64,000 bases of DNA from Cephalotus follicularis. Its lineage: Eukaryota > Streptophyta > Magnoliopsida > Oxalidales > Cephalotaceae. Each line of letters begins with the position of its first letter. Within the stretch, counting starts at the first letter, position 1. Where the stretch lies: the NCBI GenBank assembly GCA_001972305.1, contig BDDD01001580.1, positions 89,039 through 153,038 of the forward strand. Reading direction: 5' to 3'. The notes under the pieces are model-generated. The model saw only the letters and a list, made by a program, of their open reading frames with translations, ran no database searches and was not told where the DNA came from. Made by a program: the position numbers and the translations under genes. Of this stretch, positions 23,596 to 34,344 are shown one piece after another.

Positions 23596-24817
23596 TTTGC
23601 ATTATGAACATGTGTATGCATCGTGTATTGTGATGAGTTGCTTTGTAAAGCTTTGTGAACTGTTTTGGGCATTGTGATTTTTGAGTTTGAACTGTTATAT
23701 CACCTTTCTGGAAGTGCATTGTAGTTTAATGCAAATGATTACTTTACACAAAAATGTATGTTTTAAGCAAATATATATTTTCGAACCGTGAAAATGACTT
23801 CCAAAAACACCGTGAACCGAGTTTTGTGATATTGAGAACCGAGAACCATGACATCGTGAAAATGAGCTTGTTTTCAAGTATCTTTGTTTTATCAATTTAC
23901 TTGGAAAACTGTTTTGAGCATCGAGATGACTGTCATTGTGATTGAGTTGACTGTGATTGCTGATTGTGATTGTCATTGTGATTGTGACCGTACTAGTTGC
24001 GTGGTGGAGATGCCAGCGATGACTAGTGGTCGGGTTGACTCAGGGGCCAGGAGTTGGCTGGGTGACTCACTGCATCGTGACCTACTTCGTGTCGTCCGGA
24101 GTCGGGGCCGATGACGGGATGTACGACGTTGGGGCCAGGAGTTGGCGACGCTCTTCGTACCCATCGTGAACCGTGTTTTGTGTAGTCCTTTGGACTTGTT
24201 TGAGATCGTGAATTGTGACATTGTGATACCGTGATTTCTGTGACATCGTGGTTTGGCATATGTATATATATATATATGCATCGCGATATAGTATGTACTG
24301 CATCATGTTGCATTCATGCTTTGGTTTTGTTGATCTTATGTTGCTTTTATGACTTTGGCCGAGTGAGGACAAAGGCTAACCCCCTACTGTTGCAGATTGA
24401 TGCTGCGTTTTGGATATCGCCGGGCATGGCTGTATCAGACTGTGAAGTGATGGAGTTTTATGCTTTAAGTGTTTTGTAACGCAGTGTGTAAACATGTTGT
24501 ACTTTAGTTCATGTACTAATGTTTAACGAGGTTGTTGTATCGACTTTTGGATCACACTCCGTTTGTGGGCTGTTTAAACAATGCTTTACTGTGGATGTTG
24601 TGGGGATCATGTGGTATGGGACGCATGGTTCCATTTTCTTTCAGCTTATAGTTAAATGCTTCCACAAGTTTGATGTTTAATCAAAAGTTCTAAGTTTTAC
24701 CGTTCTCTGTATAAGCTGGATGTTTGTTAAATTTCCATGTTGTATGTTGTTAATGCAAGCGGGGTGTGACAGTTGGACCTTTCGATTTTGTTTTGGAACT
24801 TCTTTTGTTTTTGGGCG

Positions 24818-24958
24818 TTAATCATCGACGCTTTCATTGGAACCGTTGACGCTTTGGTGTTGTGGAACACGTCGACGCCTAAGCTTATGACATTGACGCT
24901 TATGGATTTAAAAGGTTTAACCGTCGACCCTTTTTGCATGCCGTCGACGCCTAAGTCA
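24818..24958. repeat. GTCGAC cluster 1 of the chromovirus 5' LTR
   Basis: Exact copies lie at about 24869, 24923 and 24943, with decayed ATCGACGC, GTTGACGC and ATTGACGC between. It matches 47330-47465 in the 3' LTR. Confidence 0.9.
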
Positions 24959-25549
24959 AGTTTCCTTTTTTTTTTGGACGGTGACTTAAATTTCAAAAGG
25001 GAGATTTTAGCCATTATTTTGTTACCTAGTTTTCCTTATTTATTTGCACGCGTTTTGGCATTTTAGGAAGGTGTAATCCATTAGATTTTTTCCATTGATA
25101 TACATGCTTTCTCAATTAAAAACTCAGATTAATTTCTCTCTTTAAAAATTACTCCATCTGCATTGTTTACAAACATAGAAAACTAGAAACACCATTTTTC
25201 AAAAGCTTTCTCTACTGTTTTCTCACCACCCTCAGGGATTATATTATACCGGTTTTGTTTTCATATGTATATACTGCAATTATTGATAAACATAAGTTTA
25301 TTTCATGCCAAATCCTGTTATTAATCCATGCAAACTATTAACACACCAGAAAATATATTTTCAAGATTTCTATTGATGTATATAACCTACAACTTGTATA
25401 TTTATGCATCAAAAGTTATACTAATGTTTACATGCATAGAAAAAAAGTTTTAGAACTCATATGTATCACTATTTTAATGATTCATGTAAAGAAAATTGAC
25501 TCATATTCAGGATTATTACACAAATACTGCACTGGGTCTCATACTTTCG

Positions 25550-25795
25550 ACGTAAAGCGTCAACACCTATAGTAAGTGTCGACGCCTTTATGTATAAAGA
25601 TGGTTTTAAAATGCATTTATGGTTCTAACCGTCGACGCCTATTCTTTGAACATCGCTGCTTTCCACAGTGTAATATATGTCTTTGTGTCGACGCTTTGCT
25701 AAGCGCTTTGTTCCTTCCTGCATTGAAACCGTCGACGCCTATAGTTAAGAGTCGCCACTTTTCATCCATAACGTCGACGCTTTCTCTAGCAGTTT
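25550..25795. repeat. GTCGAC cluster 2 of the chromovirus 5' LTR
   Basis: Exact copies lie at about 25578, 25630, 25686, 25730 and 25771. It matches 48070-48290, where several copies have decayed further. Confidence 0.9.
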
Positions 25796-26142
25796 AGATA
25801 ATTGCGTTTTTATGTTATGTAATATTTTGGCTTAAATGTTAGGTCTTGATATCATCTTTGGTATAGGTTAGGATACTCCTAGTGTGCTTTTGTTCTGTAC
25901 TCGGATTAGTTTAGATTATTCGAACGACTAAGGTACGAATGTATTCCCTTATTTGCTATTCTTTGATTTATTTGAAATGGATTCAATATTGATTTTGTTA
26001 CGGACTTTTCGTATTTGATACTGCTTTTTCATTTATGAAAATGTATGGATTTTGTTTTCGGATGTTTGTTTGGATTTTTATAAAATCTATTTTATTACTC
26101 TGAGAATAAAGTTTAATATTACTGATTTTATAATTAGACTAT

Positions 26143-26290
26143 GACTTTCAACATCGGAATTATGCTAATTTTGACTAAACGAACATGACTTTCACTATCG
26201 AAGTATGTTAAACGGGTATGACTTTCACCTTCGGAAGTATGCTAATTTTTATTAAATGAATATGACTTTCATTTTAGGAAATATGTTAAT
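26143..26290 (+). repeat. Array of ATGACTTTCA...GGAAGTATG units
   Basis: Four units of about 37-45 bp, each with a short stem (ACTTTC...GGAAGT) around a CTTCG-like loop, are present. The same array is found at 48640-48790. Confidence 0.85.
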
Positions 26291-26415
26291 TTTCGGATAC
26301 ATATATGATTAATGTTTTCAGATATATTCAGAAATTGTTTAGAAAATCTGTTATGTTTTAAATTGTTTTGGAATAAAACAATATTTTGGCATAATAACAT
26401 ACTGAGAAAAACTTA

Positions 26416-26433
26416 CCTATGAGGTCTCATAGG
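26416..26433. repeat. 18-bp palindrome in the LTR
   Basis: CCTATGAGGTCTCATAGG has 8-bp arms. The 3' LTR copy at 48920-48937 is a perfect 18-bp palindrome, and a decayed copy lies at 63429-63446. A second stem, CATGTTCT/AGGACATG, follows at once. Confidence 0.9.
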
Positions 26434-28017
26434 CATGTTCTTTGGAACAGAGGACATGACACCTACCATGGCAGTGTGATCGGTCTATGGCGTCTCTTTT
26501 TATATATATCTTGGGGGTAGGATATGGATCCATTTAAGGCGTATGAGTCGACTATAGTTATTATCGGATTCGGATTCTGGGAAATGATTGTGCAGTGCTG
26601 TACACGACTTTCCATCTGGCATGTGGGCCTTGCAAACCCCTTGGCTATGTATATGTATATCGAATCTCTATTATGGAATTATGAAATCGGATAAATTATA
26701 ATATTTTGCTATGATTTTGCAAATTCGGAAAATTTGATATTTGAGTGTGACAAATTTTATAACTGTTTTATTTAAATATTCTGCTTTACATTAAAGAATA
26801 TTTAAACATGCTATTTTCTGATTTTAAAGTTCTGATATTTGTTTATATTTTAGATTTCGTTTACTGTTTATATTCCTTATCTGTACTGAGGTTTGCTCAG
26901 CCGCATTTTTGTTTCTATGTGGTAGGTTATCAGATGCATTAGGGGAATGTGTGAGAGTTGTCCACCATATATCTTAGGATCACTTAGAAGTTTATCTTGT
27001 AAGCCCCCAATATATATATATATATATATATAAAACACGTCCGCATAAAGCGCCGGTATGAAAGAAAGAAACGGAGAAGAGTGATATGAGAATGAGGGAG
27101 CGGGAGAGAGAGCCACAGACCGGGAGAGAGAGAGAGGCACCGGGGAAGACGACGGCGCTGGTCCAGGAGGTCATTGGTCAGAGCCTCTACTGTCGACGGT
27201 ATGCCTCCTTTCCTGTTATCTTCTCTTCTCTTTTCTTTTTCCTTTGTCTTATCCCTGATGCCAAGTCACTATCGGCGTAGCCGTACATTCCACCGCCGAT
27301 AATCATCGCAGGAAGGCCCAATTTTCACCTAGAAGGCTGGCTACTCCTATTTTAGTGGCCGTTTAGGCGCCATTCAGTCAGAATCGGACGGATTTGAGTT
27401 ACCGAGTTGACTCAGTTAACCAACTCCCTGTCGCCTTTTACCGCGCGTTTAGCGCCTAGTCTCGGGAAGTTAAGGGCGCAAGTGTGTAGAGTTGATGATT
27501 GTGATGCGTTTTTGGGTGGTGACCGGATTTCTGGTTGACCACCGAGTCAACTCAGTGAGTTGAACTCACTGCCAGCGTTGACTGTGCGATTCCACGGTGA
27601 GTCACAGTGGTTCTTTGGTAGCATTGTATAGATCGTCCAATGTGGAACCTGTTTATGGGCGTCCCCGGAGCTGAGTGAGTTTACCGAAAACTGGCCAAAG
27701 CTCCGATGGTGGCTGTGCTTGGTTTCCATGCATAGAGTATAACGGAAACATGTTGTGCATATAGGGTAAAGGAAATGGACAAGGAGAGGAGGTTCTCTAT
27801 CTCAATCGCTAAAAGGTAGGTTATACTATTGCCACTTTCCTGCATTTTGTATGAATATCTTACTGCTATTGAGTGCTTGATGGATTCACATGATAACTAG
27901 ATGATATGGGGAACTGGGTATGTGTATAATCTATTTTTACTGGTCTTAGAATGGATTTTCTGGATTTTGGACATAGTTCCACGAATTTGAAATTTTTTTT
28001 AAATTGTTGTTTCTGAT

Positions 28018-28135
28018 AAAACCGTTGGCGCTTTACTGCTTTCAAAACTGACCCGTCAACGCTTTTGTGTGTTAAACTAAATAGTCGACACTTTATGCTT
28101 TTACGTTAAACCAGTAGACGCCTTCTGCACTGCTT
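28018..28135. repeat. GTCGAC cluster, mostly decayed
   Basis: Five copies (CGTTGGCGC, CGTCAACGC, AGTCGACAC, AGTAGACGCC and one weaker) follow the donor-like box by ~200 bp. Confidence 0.75.
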
Positions 28136-28717
28136 TGCAAAAAATGACTGTGTTTTGCACTGTTTTTTTACTTTAAATGGTTTTTGCCTTAAATGGACTC
28201 CATAGGAAGCCTCCCTAAGGCCTTGTAACCTATGGAGATCCATCTTTAACACTTGGATTTCTAAAATAAAGTTTCAAGGAAAAGATTTAAAAAAAGTTCC
28301 CAAAAAAATAATTCCCTAAACAGTGTACGAAAATGGTTTTCCATGAATGGTTCGGATAGTTTCATCTGCGGGATATCGGGCCGCAGATATTCCCCATTTT
28401 ACTTCCCTTCCATTCATTACAACTTCGATAGGGAATAATCAAATGACTTGTGAAATGGTTATGGAAACATAGAGGACTTATGAATACAAAAAATTACTTG
28501 TGGCCATAGAAATGATTTTAATGATTTGACGGATGTGGATCCTATGAGATCCGTTATGAAATAGCACATATCCTTTAATTAAAAATACGTTTATGGGTTA
28601 CAGTTAGGGGATGAATTTATTTACTATGTTTTATGAGACCTAAATGAGATAACCCATTCATGATCCTCAATTCCGTCATGAAGGTCATGAATACTAGACC
28701 ACATTATCTAGTATCAA

Positions 28718-28875
28718 AATACACTATGTAGACCCCACTTGTTGGGAGGACCCAAATATACTAAGCAGACCCCACTCGTTGGGAGGCCCCAAATACACTA
28801 CGTGGACCCCACTTGTTGGGAGGCCTCAAATACACTACATGGACCCCACTCATTGGGAGGACCCAATACACTACG
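28718..28875. repeat. Tandem repeat, 37 bp x 4.3
   Basis: Units begin AAATACACTA and contain GACCCCACT-GTTGGGAGG. CCC and GGG can pair within each unit. Confidence 0.97.
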
Positions 28876-29276
28876 ATATGAATGACGTGGTCAGTGTTAT
28901 CTCCACGTCACTCATCTACATTGATGGTGGGATGGACCCTATGACTTGATTGTTTCCATGGATGATTATGAATTATGATACGGAGTGTCTGCAGGCATAT
29001 GGCCTTGATGTGATTAGGACTAGCTAAATATACCCCCCTTATGGACGGATGGTATATTGAAGCTGTCCAAAATTGTCATTCATACTCATGACATTATATG
29101 ACACATGATATATATTGTTCACCAAATGACATGTGACTATATTGGTTGCATACATAGCACATTACTACCCTGTGCCATGCCTGACATATTGATATATATG
29201 TTGCATCACATGGCACGTCATATATATATACCTGTTGCACTACTTAGCATATAGTATACCTATCGGCGTTATGTCA

Positions 29277-29318
29277 CTGACCCATTTCATTTCACTTTAC
29301 TGTAATGGAATAGGTCAG
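29277..29318. repeat. Conserved family C hairpin
   Basis: Arms CTGACCCATT and AATAGGTCAG, a longer form of 5036-5067. Confidence 0.8.
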
Positions 29319-30193
29319 GCCTAGGTGATGGGTCACAGTAAAAGGGATCAAGATGTATGAACACTTAAGATGGATCTTGGAGGGTAGAGATGTTGATTGT
29401 GTTCTTATTAAATATGGCCTTGTTGTTGTTGCCACGTTAAGAATTTATCTATATGAATTGTACGGATATATAAGACTTGTTATGAATAAGAGACAAATCT
29501 AAAGATGTATAACAAATGTTTTATTTCAGCTATCGACCTGCCGACATGTGGCAGTGCTTATGATATGTGTGTCGATGCATTCGGCAGGGACATGTCCATC
29601 ATTTGAGATATTAGAATGATGTAATAATGAGTTAAGTTATGATTGATGAGGGCTGAGCCCCATATATATATATAAACTGTTGGATCCTCCTTCGGGGTGT
29701 GGATATAAATTGTGTTTTCTTTACAGGGGGGGTATAGTCTGATAAACGAATACTTCATGCAAAAATTTTGGGAGAATTTAAGAGTTAGTATATATTTGTG
29801 ATTGATTATTCCACTCGTTTGATTTTTTGATTTAAAGTTTTATATATATAGCACTTATTGGAGTATGATTATGATATGAATGGATTGAAGGGAATGTATA
29901 TAACGTGTCAGATCGTGGGGGTTTACCCTCGCGGTTCAGGGCGTGACAAATCCAGTCGTATTCTTTCTATAGTGTTATGACTGTGTGTGGGTCAATCCTT
30001 TGAATAGTATTATGATTTTTGGATTTGGATTTCGGTTTATGATTTTTCAGACTATGTTTCAGATTTGAAATGTCATCAGTTTCTCTTTAAACCACCACGT
30101 TATTTGAATAAAGTTCAGTATTATGTCCTAATATGTTTCTGTTCAATTTTGATATCTGTTCCTGTAAGCATTCCCACCGTCGGGGGTGTTACA

Positions 30194-30213
30194 GATTTTG
30201 GTATCATAGAGGT
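30194..30213 (+). promoter_or_regulatory. Primer-binding site of the chromovirus
   Basis: TTTGGTATCATAGAGG follows the LTR end by about 3 bp. It is close to the TGGTATCAGAGC complement of initiator Met tRNA with one change. Confidence 0.85.
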
Positions 30214-30370
30214 AGGTTTTCTTTTCCTTAGAATCCCTGACTAGGCTTGACCTGTCAGATTGAGGAGAAATTTGAGTTAGGGCTATTCTATTATTGTCCC
30301 TCTGACATGTCTTTTGTTTCCACATTTTGATTTACGTTTGTTATTTGATGTTTCGGTTTCTGTTTCATAT

Positions 30371-30725
30371 ATGGTATGAACAAGGAACACCCCTCAGAGA
30401 AACGCTTAAGCTGAGACTCAAGACGGAGTTAGGAATGAACCTTCCGTCGAAGAATTGGTGCGACAGGCTGTTGCGCAAGAAGTGAACCGAGTGATGCAAC
30501 AGCAAAATCTGGGGCAGGGACGCCAATAGCAAGTTGTTGAGGAAAATGCACCAGTATATGCTCATGCTGATAGGGGATCTGGGGACCAGCCCGACACTCC
30601 AGTTTATGTCTGGCTAGAAAGGTTCAAGAAGCAGAGACCGCAGTCTTCTAGTTCAGCACCGAAACTAGTAGATGCTGAACACTGGATTGCTCACATGGAA
30701 AAGATCTTTGATGTTCTGGTATGTG
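30371..30725 (+). pseudogene. Chromovirus gag, 5' part
   Basis: The frame starts ATG at 30371 (MV-stop-TRNTPQRNA-stop-AETQDG), continues through EELVRQAVAQEVNRVMQQQ, has a third stop, and reaches WIAHMEKIFDVLV at the insertion point. The start MVRTRNTPQ is usual for this lineage. The first two stops fit CGA to TGA and CAA to TAA, i.e. C to T changes. Gag forms the virus-like particle. The frame resumes after the solo LTR at 33502. Confidence 0.88.
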
Positions 30726-31843
30726 TGTAACGTCCCCGACCCGAGTCCACTTTAAGCTCAAAGAGAGCTCCGAAGATCGGTGCGTTATGTGGGTGTAACC
30801 GTTGACCGACAAATCGTTTAATCATTTAACGATCCATTTCATATCATATAATCTTAGCTTAGATTTAAAACCTAACACTATTACTCAATAACTTCACTGG
30901 ATCACATATGCTTACATCTTTGAAACACCAATTTCAAAATGTCATATTCTCGTAATCATGATTGTTTCTAATACCTTTGTATTTATACATCACTAATCAT
31001 GTAATCTTACACAGCGGAAAAACATAATCTTATCACATCAAAAAATAATCATATACTCGCCTTTACCATTAACTTCTCATACACTCAAATGTGTTCAAAA
31101 ACCTTTGATATCATCATCTGACATAAAAAAAAACATCATAATCTATAGCATTTGTTTCTATACATTCACATCTATACATCGTCTATCACAAAACGTTACA
31201 TGGCAGAAAACATTAACACATGACATTAAAACATAACTTCATAGCATATCATACTTCCTTTACTTACACTTCTTTTACGAACTTCCTCTAAAGGTCGCAA
31301 CTACACGTCCAACGTTTCCTGGAAGATTTTGTAGAAAACAAGACATTGAAAGGAGTGAGCTTTAAAGAGCTCAGTAAGAAACATAGTCATAAAACGTTAT
31401 CGAAATCCGTTATTTTTGATAATCTGTATCAAAACGTTTCTAGTTCATGCATTTCAAAATATCTTTGAAAATCTTCTTCTAGTTTTATAAAACCAGAACA
31501 TTTCTAACATTGTACATTTTCTGGTATATATAACCAGCATACTTGAAAACAATCAAAAACATTTTCCAATCATACCTTATTTTGGCTTGTATCACAGCCA
31601 CGCTTGAAAACATCATTAAAATCATTTTCTTCACATTCATAAATAAAACATCTTTAAAACCCTTTTTCTGTTCATATCTCATGAAACAAAACATTTCATA
31701 AAACTTGGTGGTCGTGAACCTCTAATGAACCCTCTTACACCGCTTCACTGGGGCATTGTGCACTCCCCGATTACTATCCTTACATCACATGCATGTCCAT
31801 GAGTACGCTCGGCTCCATTAACTTTGAGCATCTAGCTCCATTT

Positions 31844-32282
31844 CCCTTGGATCGCAATCCAAGGGTGGTTCATTCATTAATCTTTTACTAGATTAATCCT
31901 CACTGGATCGCAATCCAGTAGTTGTTCATTCATTTCATAAAACATTTCTTATACTTTGAGTGACCAGCTCAAAGCATTCATAACACATTTCTTTTTATTT
32001 GAGTATTTAACTCAAATGCATTCATAAAACATTTCTCTTCATTTGAGTAGTTAACTCAAATGCATTCATAAAACATTTCTCTTCATTTGAGTAGTTAACT
32101 CAAATGCGTTCATAAAATCATTTCATAAAATCTTCCTTAATACCTTGAGTGATCAGCTCAAAGCATTCATAAAAAATCATTGTAAAACCTTTCTAAAACT
32201 GGTTTCTCATGTAGAAACCTTCATTTCGTTTCATTTCACAATCATAAAACATTTCTCATCACTTTGAGTAATTAACTCAAAA
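31844..32282. repeat. Array of at least nine short palindromes
   Basis: Perfect or near-perfect dyads occur at 31844-31865 (arms CCCTTGGAT), 31876-31897, 31902-31919 and 31954-31974. Three ATTTGAGT/ACTCAAAT dyads at 31997, 32041 and 32085 are exactly 44 bp apart. Further dyads are at 32143-32163 and 32261-32281. Spacers repeat ATTCATAAAACATTTCT. Confidence 0.93.
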
Positions 32283-33034
32283 ACCTTTAGAAAACAGTTT
32301 TTCATAACTTTTCTAAAATAGGTATTTCGCATAGAAATAATCACTGCCATAGAAAACTTAGAACAAAAAAGTTAAAGTATACATCTCAATGAATCTATAT
32401 AGATGAAAATCATAAAATTCCATTGAGAAACGAAGCTGCAATAAATTTTTAAAGTTGCAGTTTCATTTTGAAAAAAGGACCTGAGCAGTAGAAGAAAACA
32501 TGGCTTTTCATCAAGAATTCGATAGAATTTAGAGATGCATAAAACATAAAAGCTAAAGTAGACATATTAAGGTTTTCAAAACATTGAACCATTCGAAATT
32601 TCATCAAGAAATGAGCAAGATATGAATTAAACTATCTGCTGCATAATTTTGAAGTAAAATAGAGGAATAACTTTGATAAAATGGGTATAGAATCTCCTTA
32701 CCTCACTTGATCTCCTTCTCTTCTTCTCTCCCAAGCATCCTCCTCTCTAATCTCAGCAGAAAAGAAACCCTTCATCGGCTGAATTTACACATATCTATAT
32801 CGGAGAGGGAAACTTGGAGGCCAAGCTCGCATGGTGTCATCCATGACATCACCCATGTGAGCATGCCTCCTTAGCAGCCCATGTGATGGAATTCCATCCA
32901 ATCCAATGATGCCACCTACCCCTTTCTATCAGAAAAACATAAGTCTTCCATCCCTTGCTTGACACGTGTCCCAAAATCCATTTAAATCCTCCGAAACCGG
33001 ATAAAACCCTAGAATTCTGCACCTGACACAGGGC

Positions 33035-33405
33035 AAAGCGTCGACTCTTTATCACTAAGCGTCGCCAGTCACGGCCTTATACTGAGTTCTTCAACTTCTA
33101 TCCCGACTAAAGCGCTGACGATTTCCTATAAAGCGTCACCGCTTTAAGTCCCCTCCAGGTCAACCTCAATACGTGATCTCCAAAGCGTCGTCCGTTAAAC
33201 TTGAAGCGTTGGCGCTTAACTTCAAAGCGTCGTCGCTTTCTTCCAAGCGTTGTCGGTTAGAGGCACTTGTCCAATTTGATATCGCACTAGTTTAAAGCGC
33301 CGTTAGGAGGGGTCAAAGTGTCACCCATTACTACCCAAGCGTTGATGCTTGAAGTGGAACTGTCGGCGCTTAAGCGGAACCCCAGAACCCCCCAAGCGTA
33401 GGGTC
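33035..33405. repeat. AAGCGTCG-type cluster, strongly decayed
   Basis: About 15 copies read AAGCGTCG(A/C/T)CGCTT and relatives. Only one exact GTCGAC remains (near 33039). Confidence 0.85.
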
Positions 33406-33501
33406 ATACTACGGGTCCCTTGAAATATTTGCCAATTACACAACAGCAATCATCTTTCCATAATTAATATCTTTAATGGAAATTCGGGTCATTACAATGT
33501 G

Positions 33502-34340
33502 ATGATGAGCAGAAGGTGAGACTGGATGCATACAGGATAGAAGGAGATGCTCAACGCTGGTGGAAGACGTTGAGGTTGGCTAAGGGTGGAAGGTTTATAG
33601 ATGCGCTATCATGGTCTGGGTTCTGTGAAGTCTTCTATCAGCAGTATTTTTTCACTGCTGATAAGGAGGCTTATGCCAGGGAATATGTGAATACAAGGTA
33701 GAAAGATGGAGAGTCTGTCACTGAGTTCTTAGCCCGGTTCACAAGATTGGCGGGCTTTGATGGCTCCGCGGCGGGGTCAGTAGAGGAGCGAGCTGAGAAA
33801 TTCAAATGAAGCTGCATTATCAGCTCAGGGGTAAGCTGGTAAACTCAAGATTTGCTGATGTTTTTGAGGTCATAAATGCTGCGAATAACATAAAAATGGA
33901 AAGGGTGGATTTCCATTATGCTCGGCAGGAAGGGGAGAAGAAGAGAAACGGAAGAGATTCCCAAGGACAGAATTCTGGGCAGCAAGGTAAGTGAAGAAAT
34001 GATAAGCAACCAAAAAAAAGAATGATAATCAGAATAGGGATGGAGGACAACAACAGAGGCAGATTCAGGGAGCTGTTGGTGGGGTAACCCCAATGTTCAG
34101 ATTACTCATTGTGAGACTTCTGGGAAGAGGCATCCGGTGGGGACATGCTACAATGCTACTGGGGCATGTTTTGTTTGTGGGCAGTTGGGTCATCGTTTCA
34201 AGGATTGCCCAGATCCTCGTGCTAAAGAGAGGAGAGGAAATGGTGGAGATGCAGGGCAGCGCAGTGTGGGAGGCAGTGTCTTTGAATTGACAGGCAGCAG
34301 ATGCTCCAGGTATAGTTTCAGGTTATCTTTCTGTTTGTAA
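33502..34340 (+). pseudogene. Chromovirus gag, 3' part with CCHC knuckle
   Basis: The frame continues CDDEQKVRLDAYRIEGDAQRWW, the conserved Gag core, then FLARFTRLAGF. Stops follow TR (TAG) and KFK. A basic, glutamine-rich linker follows. After a frameshift the knuckle CFVCGQLGHRFKDC (34163-34204) is complete. At least three frames are used. Gag of this family normally is one frame of about 400 residues fused to pol. Confidence 0.9.
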
Positions 34341-34344
34341 TCGT

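Larger units (their letters stand above)
22590..24771 (+). mobile_element. Family B gypsy solo LTR, 2182 bp
   Basis: A perfect TSD gttgg flanks it (22585-22589 and 24772-24776). It begins TGTAACGCCCAGGG and ends GCGGGGTGTGACA. It has a TATA-like TTTATATGA near 22820, a purine-rich leader with CT stretches, then a donor-like CTAAG|GTAGGG at 23116. A long interval with AGTCGACTG motifs follows. The acceptor-like box, GGCTAACCCCCTACTGTTGCAG, ends at 24395. There is no internal region, so it is a solo LTR left by recombination. Open frames inside are not genes. Confidence 0.93.
26998..29948 (+). mobile_element. Family C gypsy solo LTR, 2951 bp
   Basis: It runs from TGTAAGCCCCC to TTCAGGGCGTGACA inside the chromovirus 5' LTR. 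Flanking 5-mers are tatct and aatcc, a degraded TSD; the intact 3' LTR reads aatcc here. A (TA)n run and TATAAAA stand at 27009-27035. A purine-rich GAGAGA leader follows, then a donor-like AAAAG|GTAGGT at 27816. The acceptor-like TTTATTTCAG ends at 29529. There is no coding region. Confidence 0.88.
22513..30193 (+). repeat. 5' LTR of the chromovirus (two insertions inside)
   Basis: LTR sequence lies at 22513-22589, 24777-26997 and 29949-30193. It aligns with 47213-49736 throughout. It begins TGTAATACCC and ends GGGGGTGTTACA. A donor-like CTAAG|GTACG lies at 25933 and an acceptor-like GGTTATCAG ends at 26933. Two GTCGAC clusters precede the donor and an array of dyads follows it. Confidence 0.95.
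30726..33496 (-). mobile_element. Family F gypsy solo LTR, 2771 bp, minus strand
   Basis: A perfect TSD atgtg flanks it (30721-30725 and 33497-33501). The sense strand starts TGTAATGACCCG and ends GGGGACGTTACA. In sense, a GTCGAC-type cluster lies 100-460 bp from the start and a donor-like GTGAG|GTAAGG lies at 32701. An array of palindromes follows. The acceptor-like TTTTCTACAAAATCTTCCAG ends at 31319. It splits gag. No coding region is found. Confidence 0.9.
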
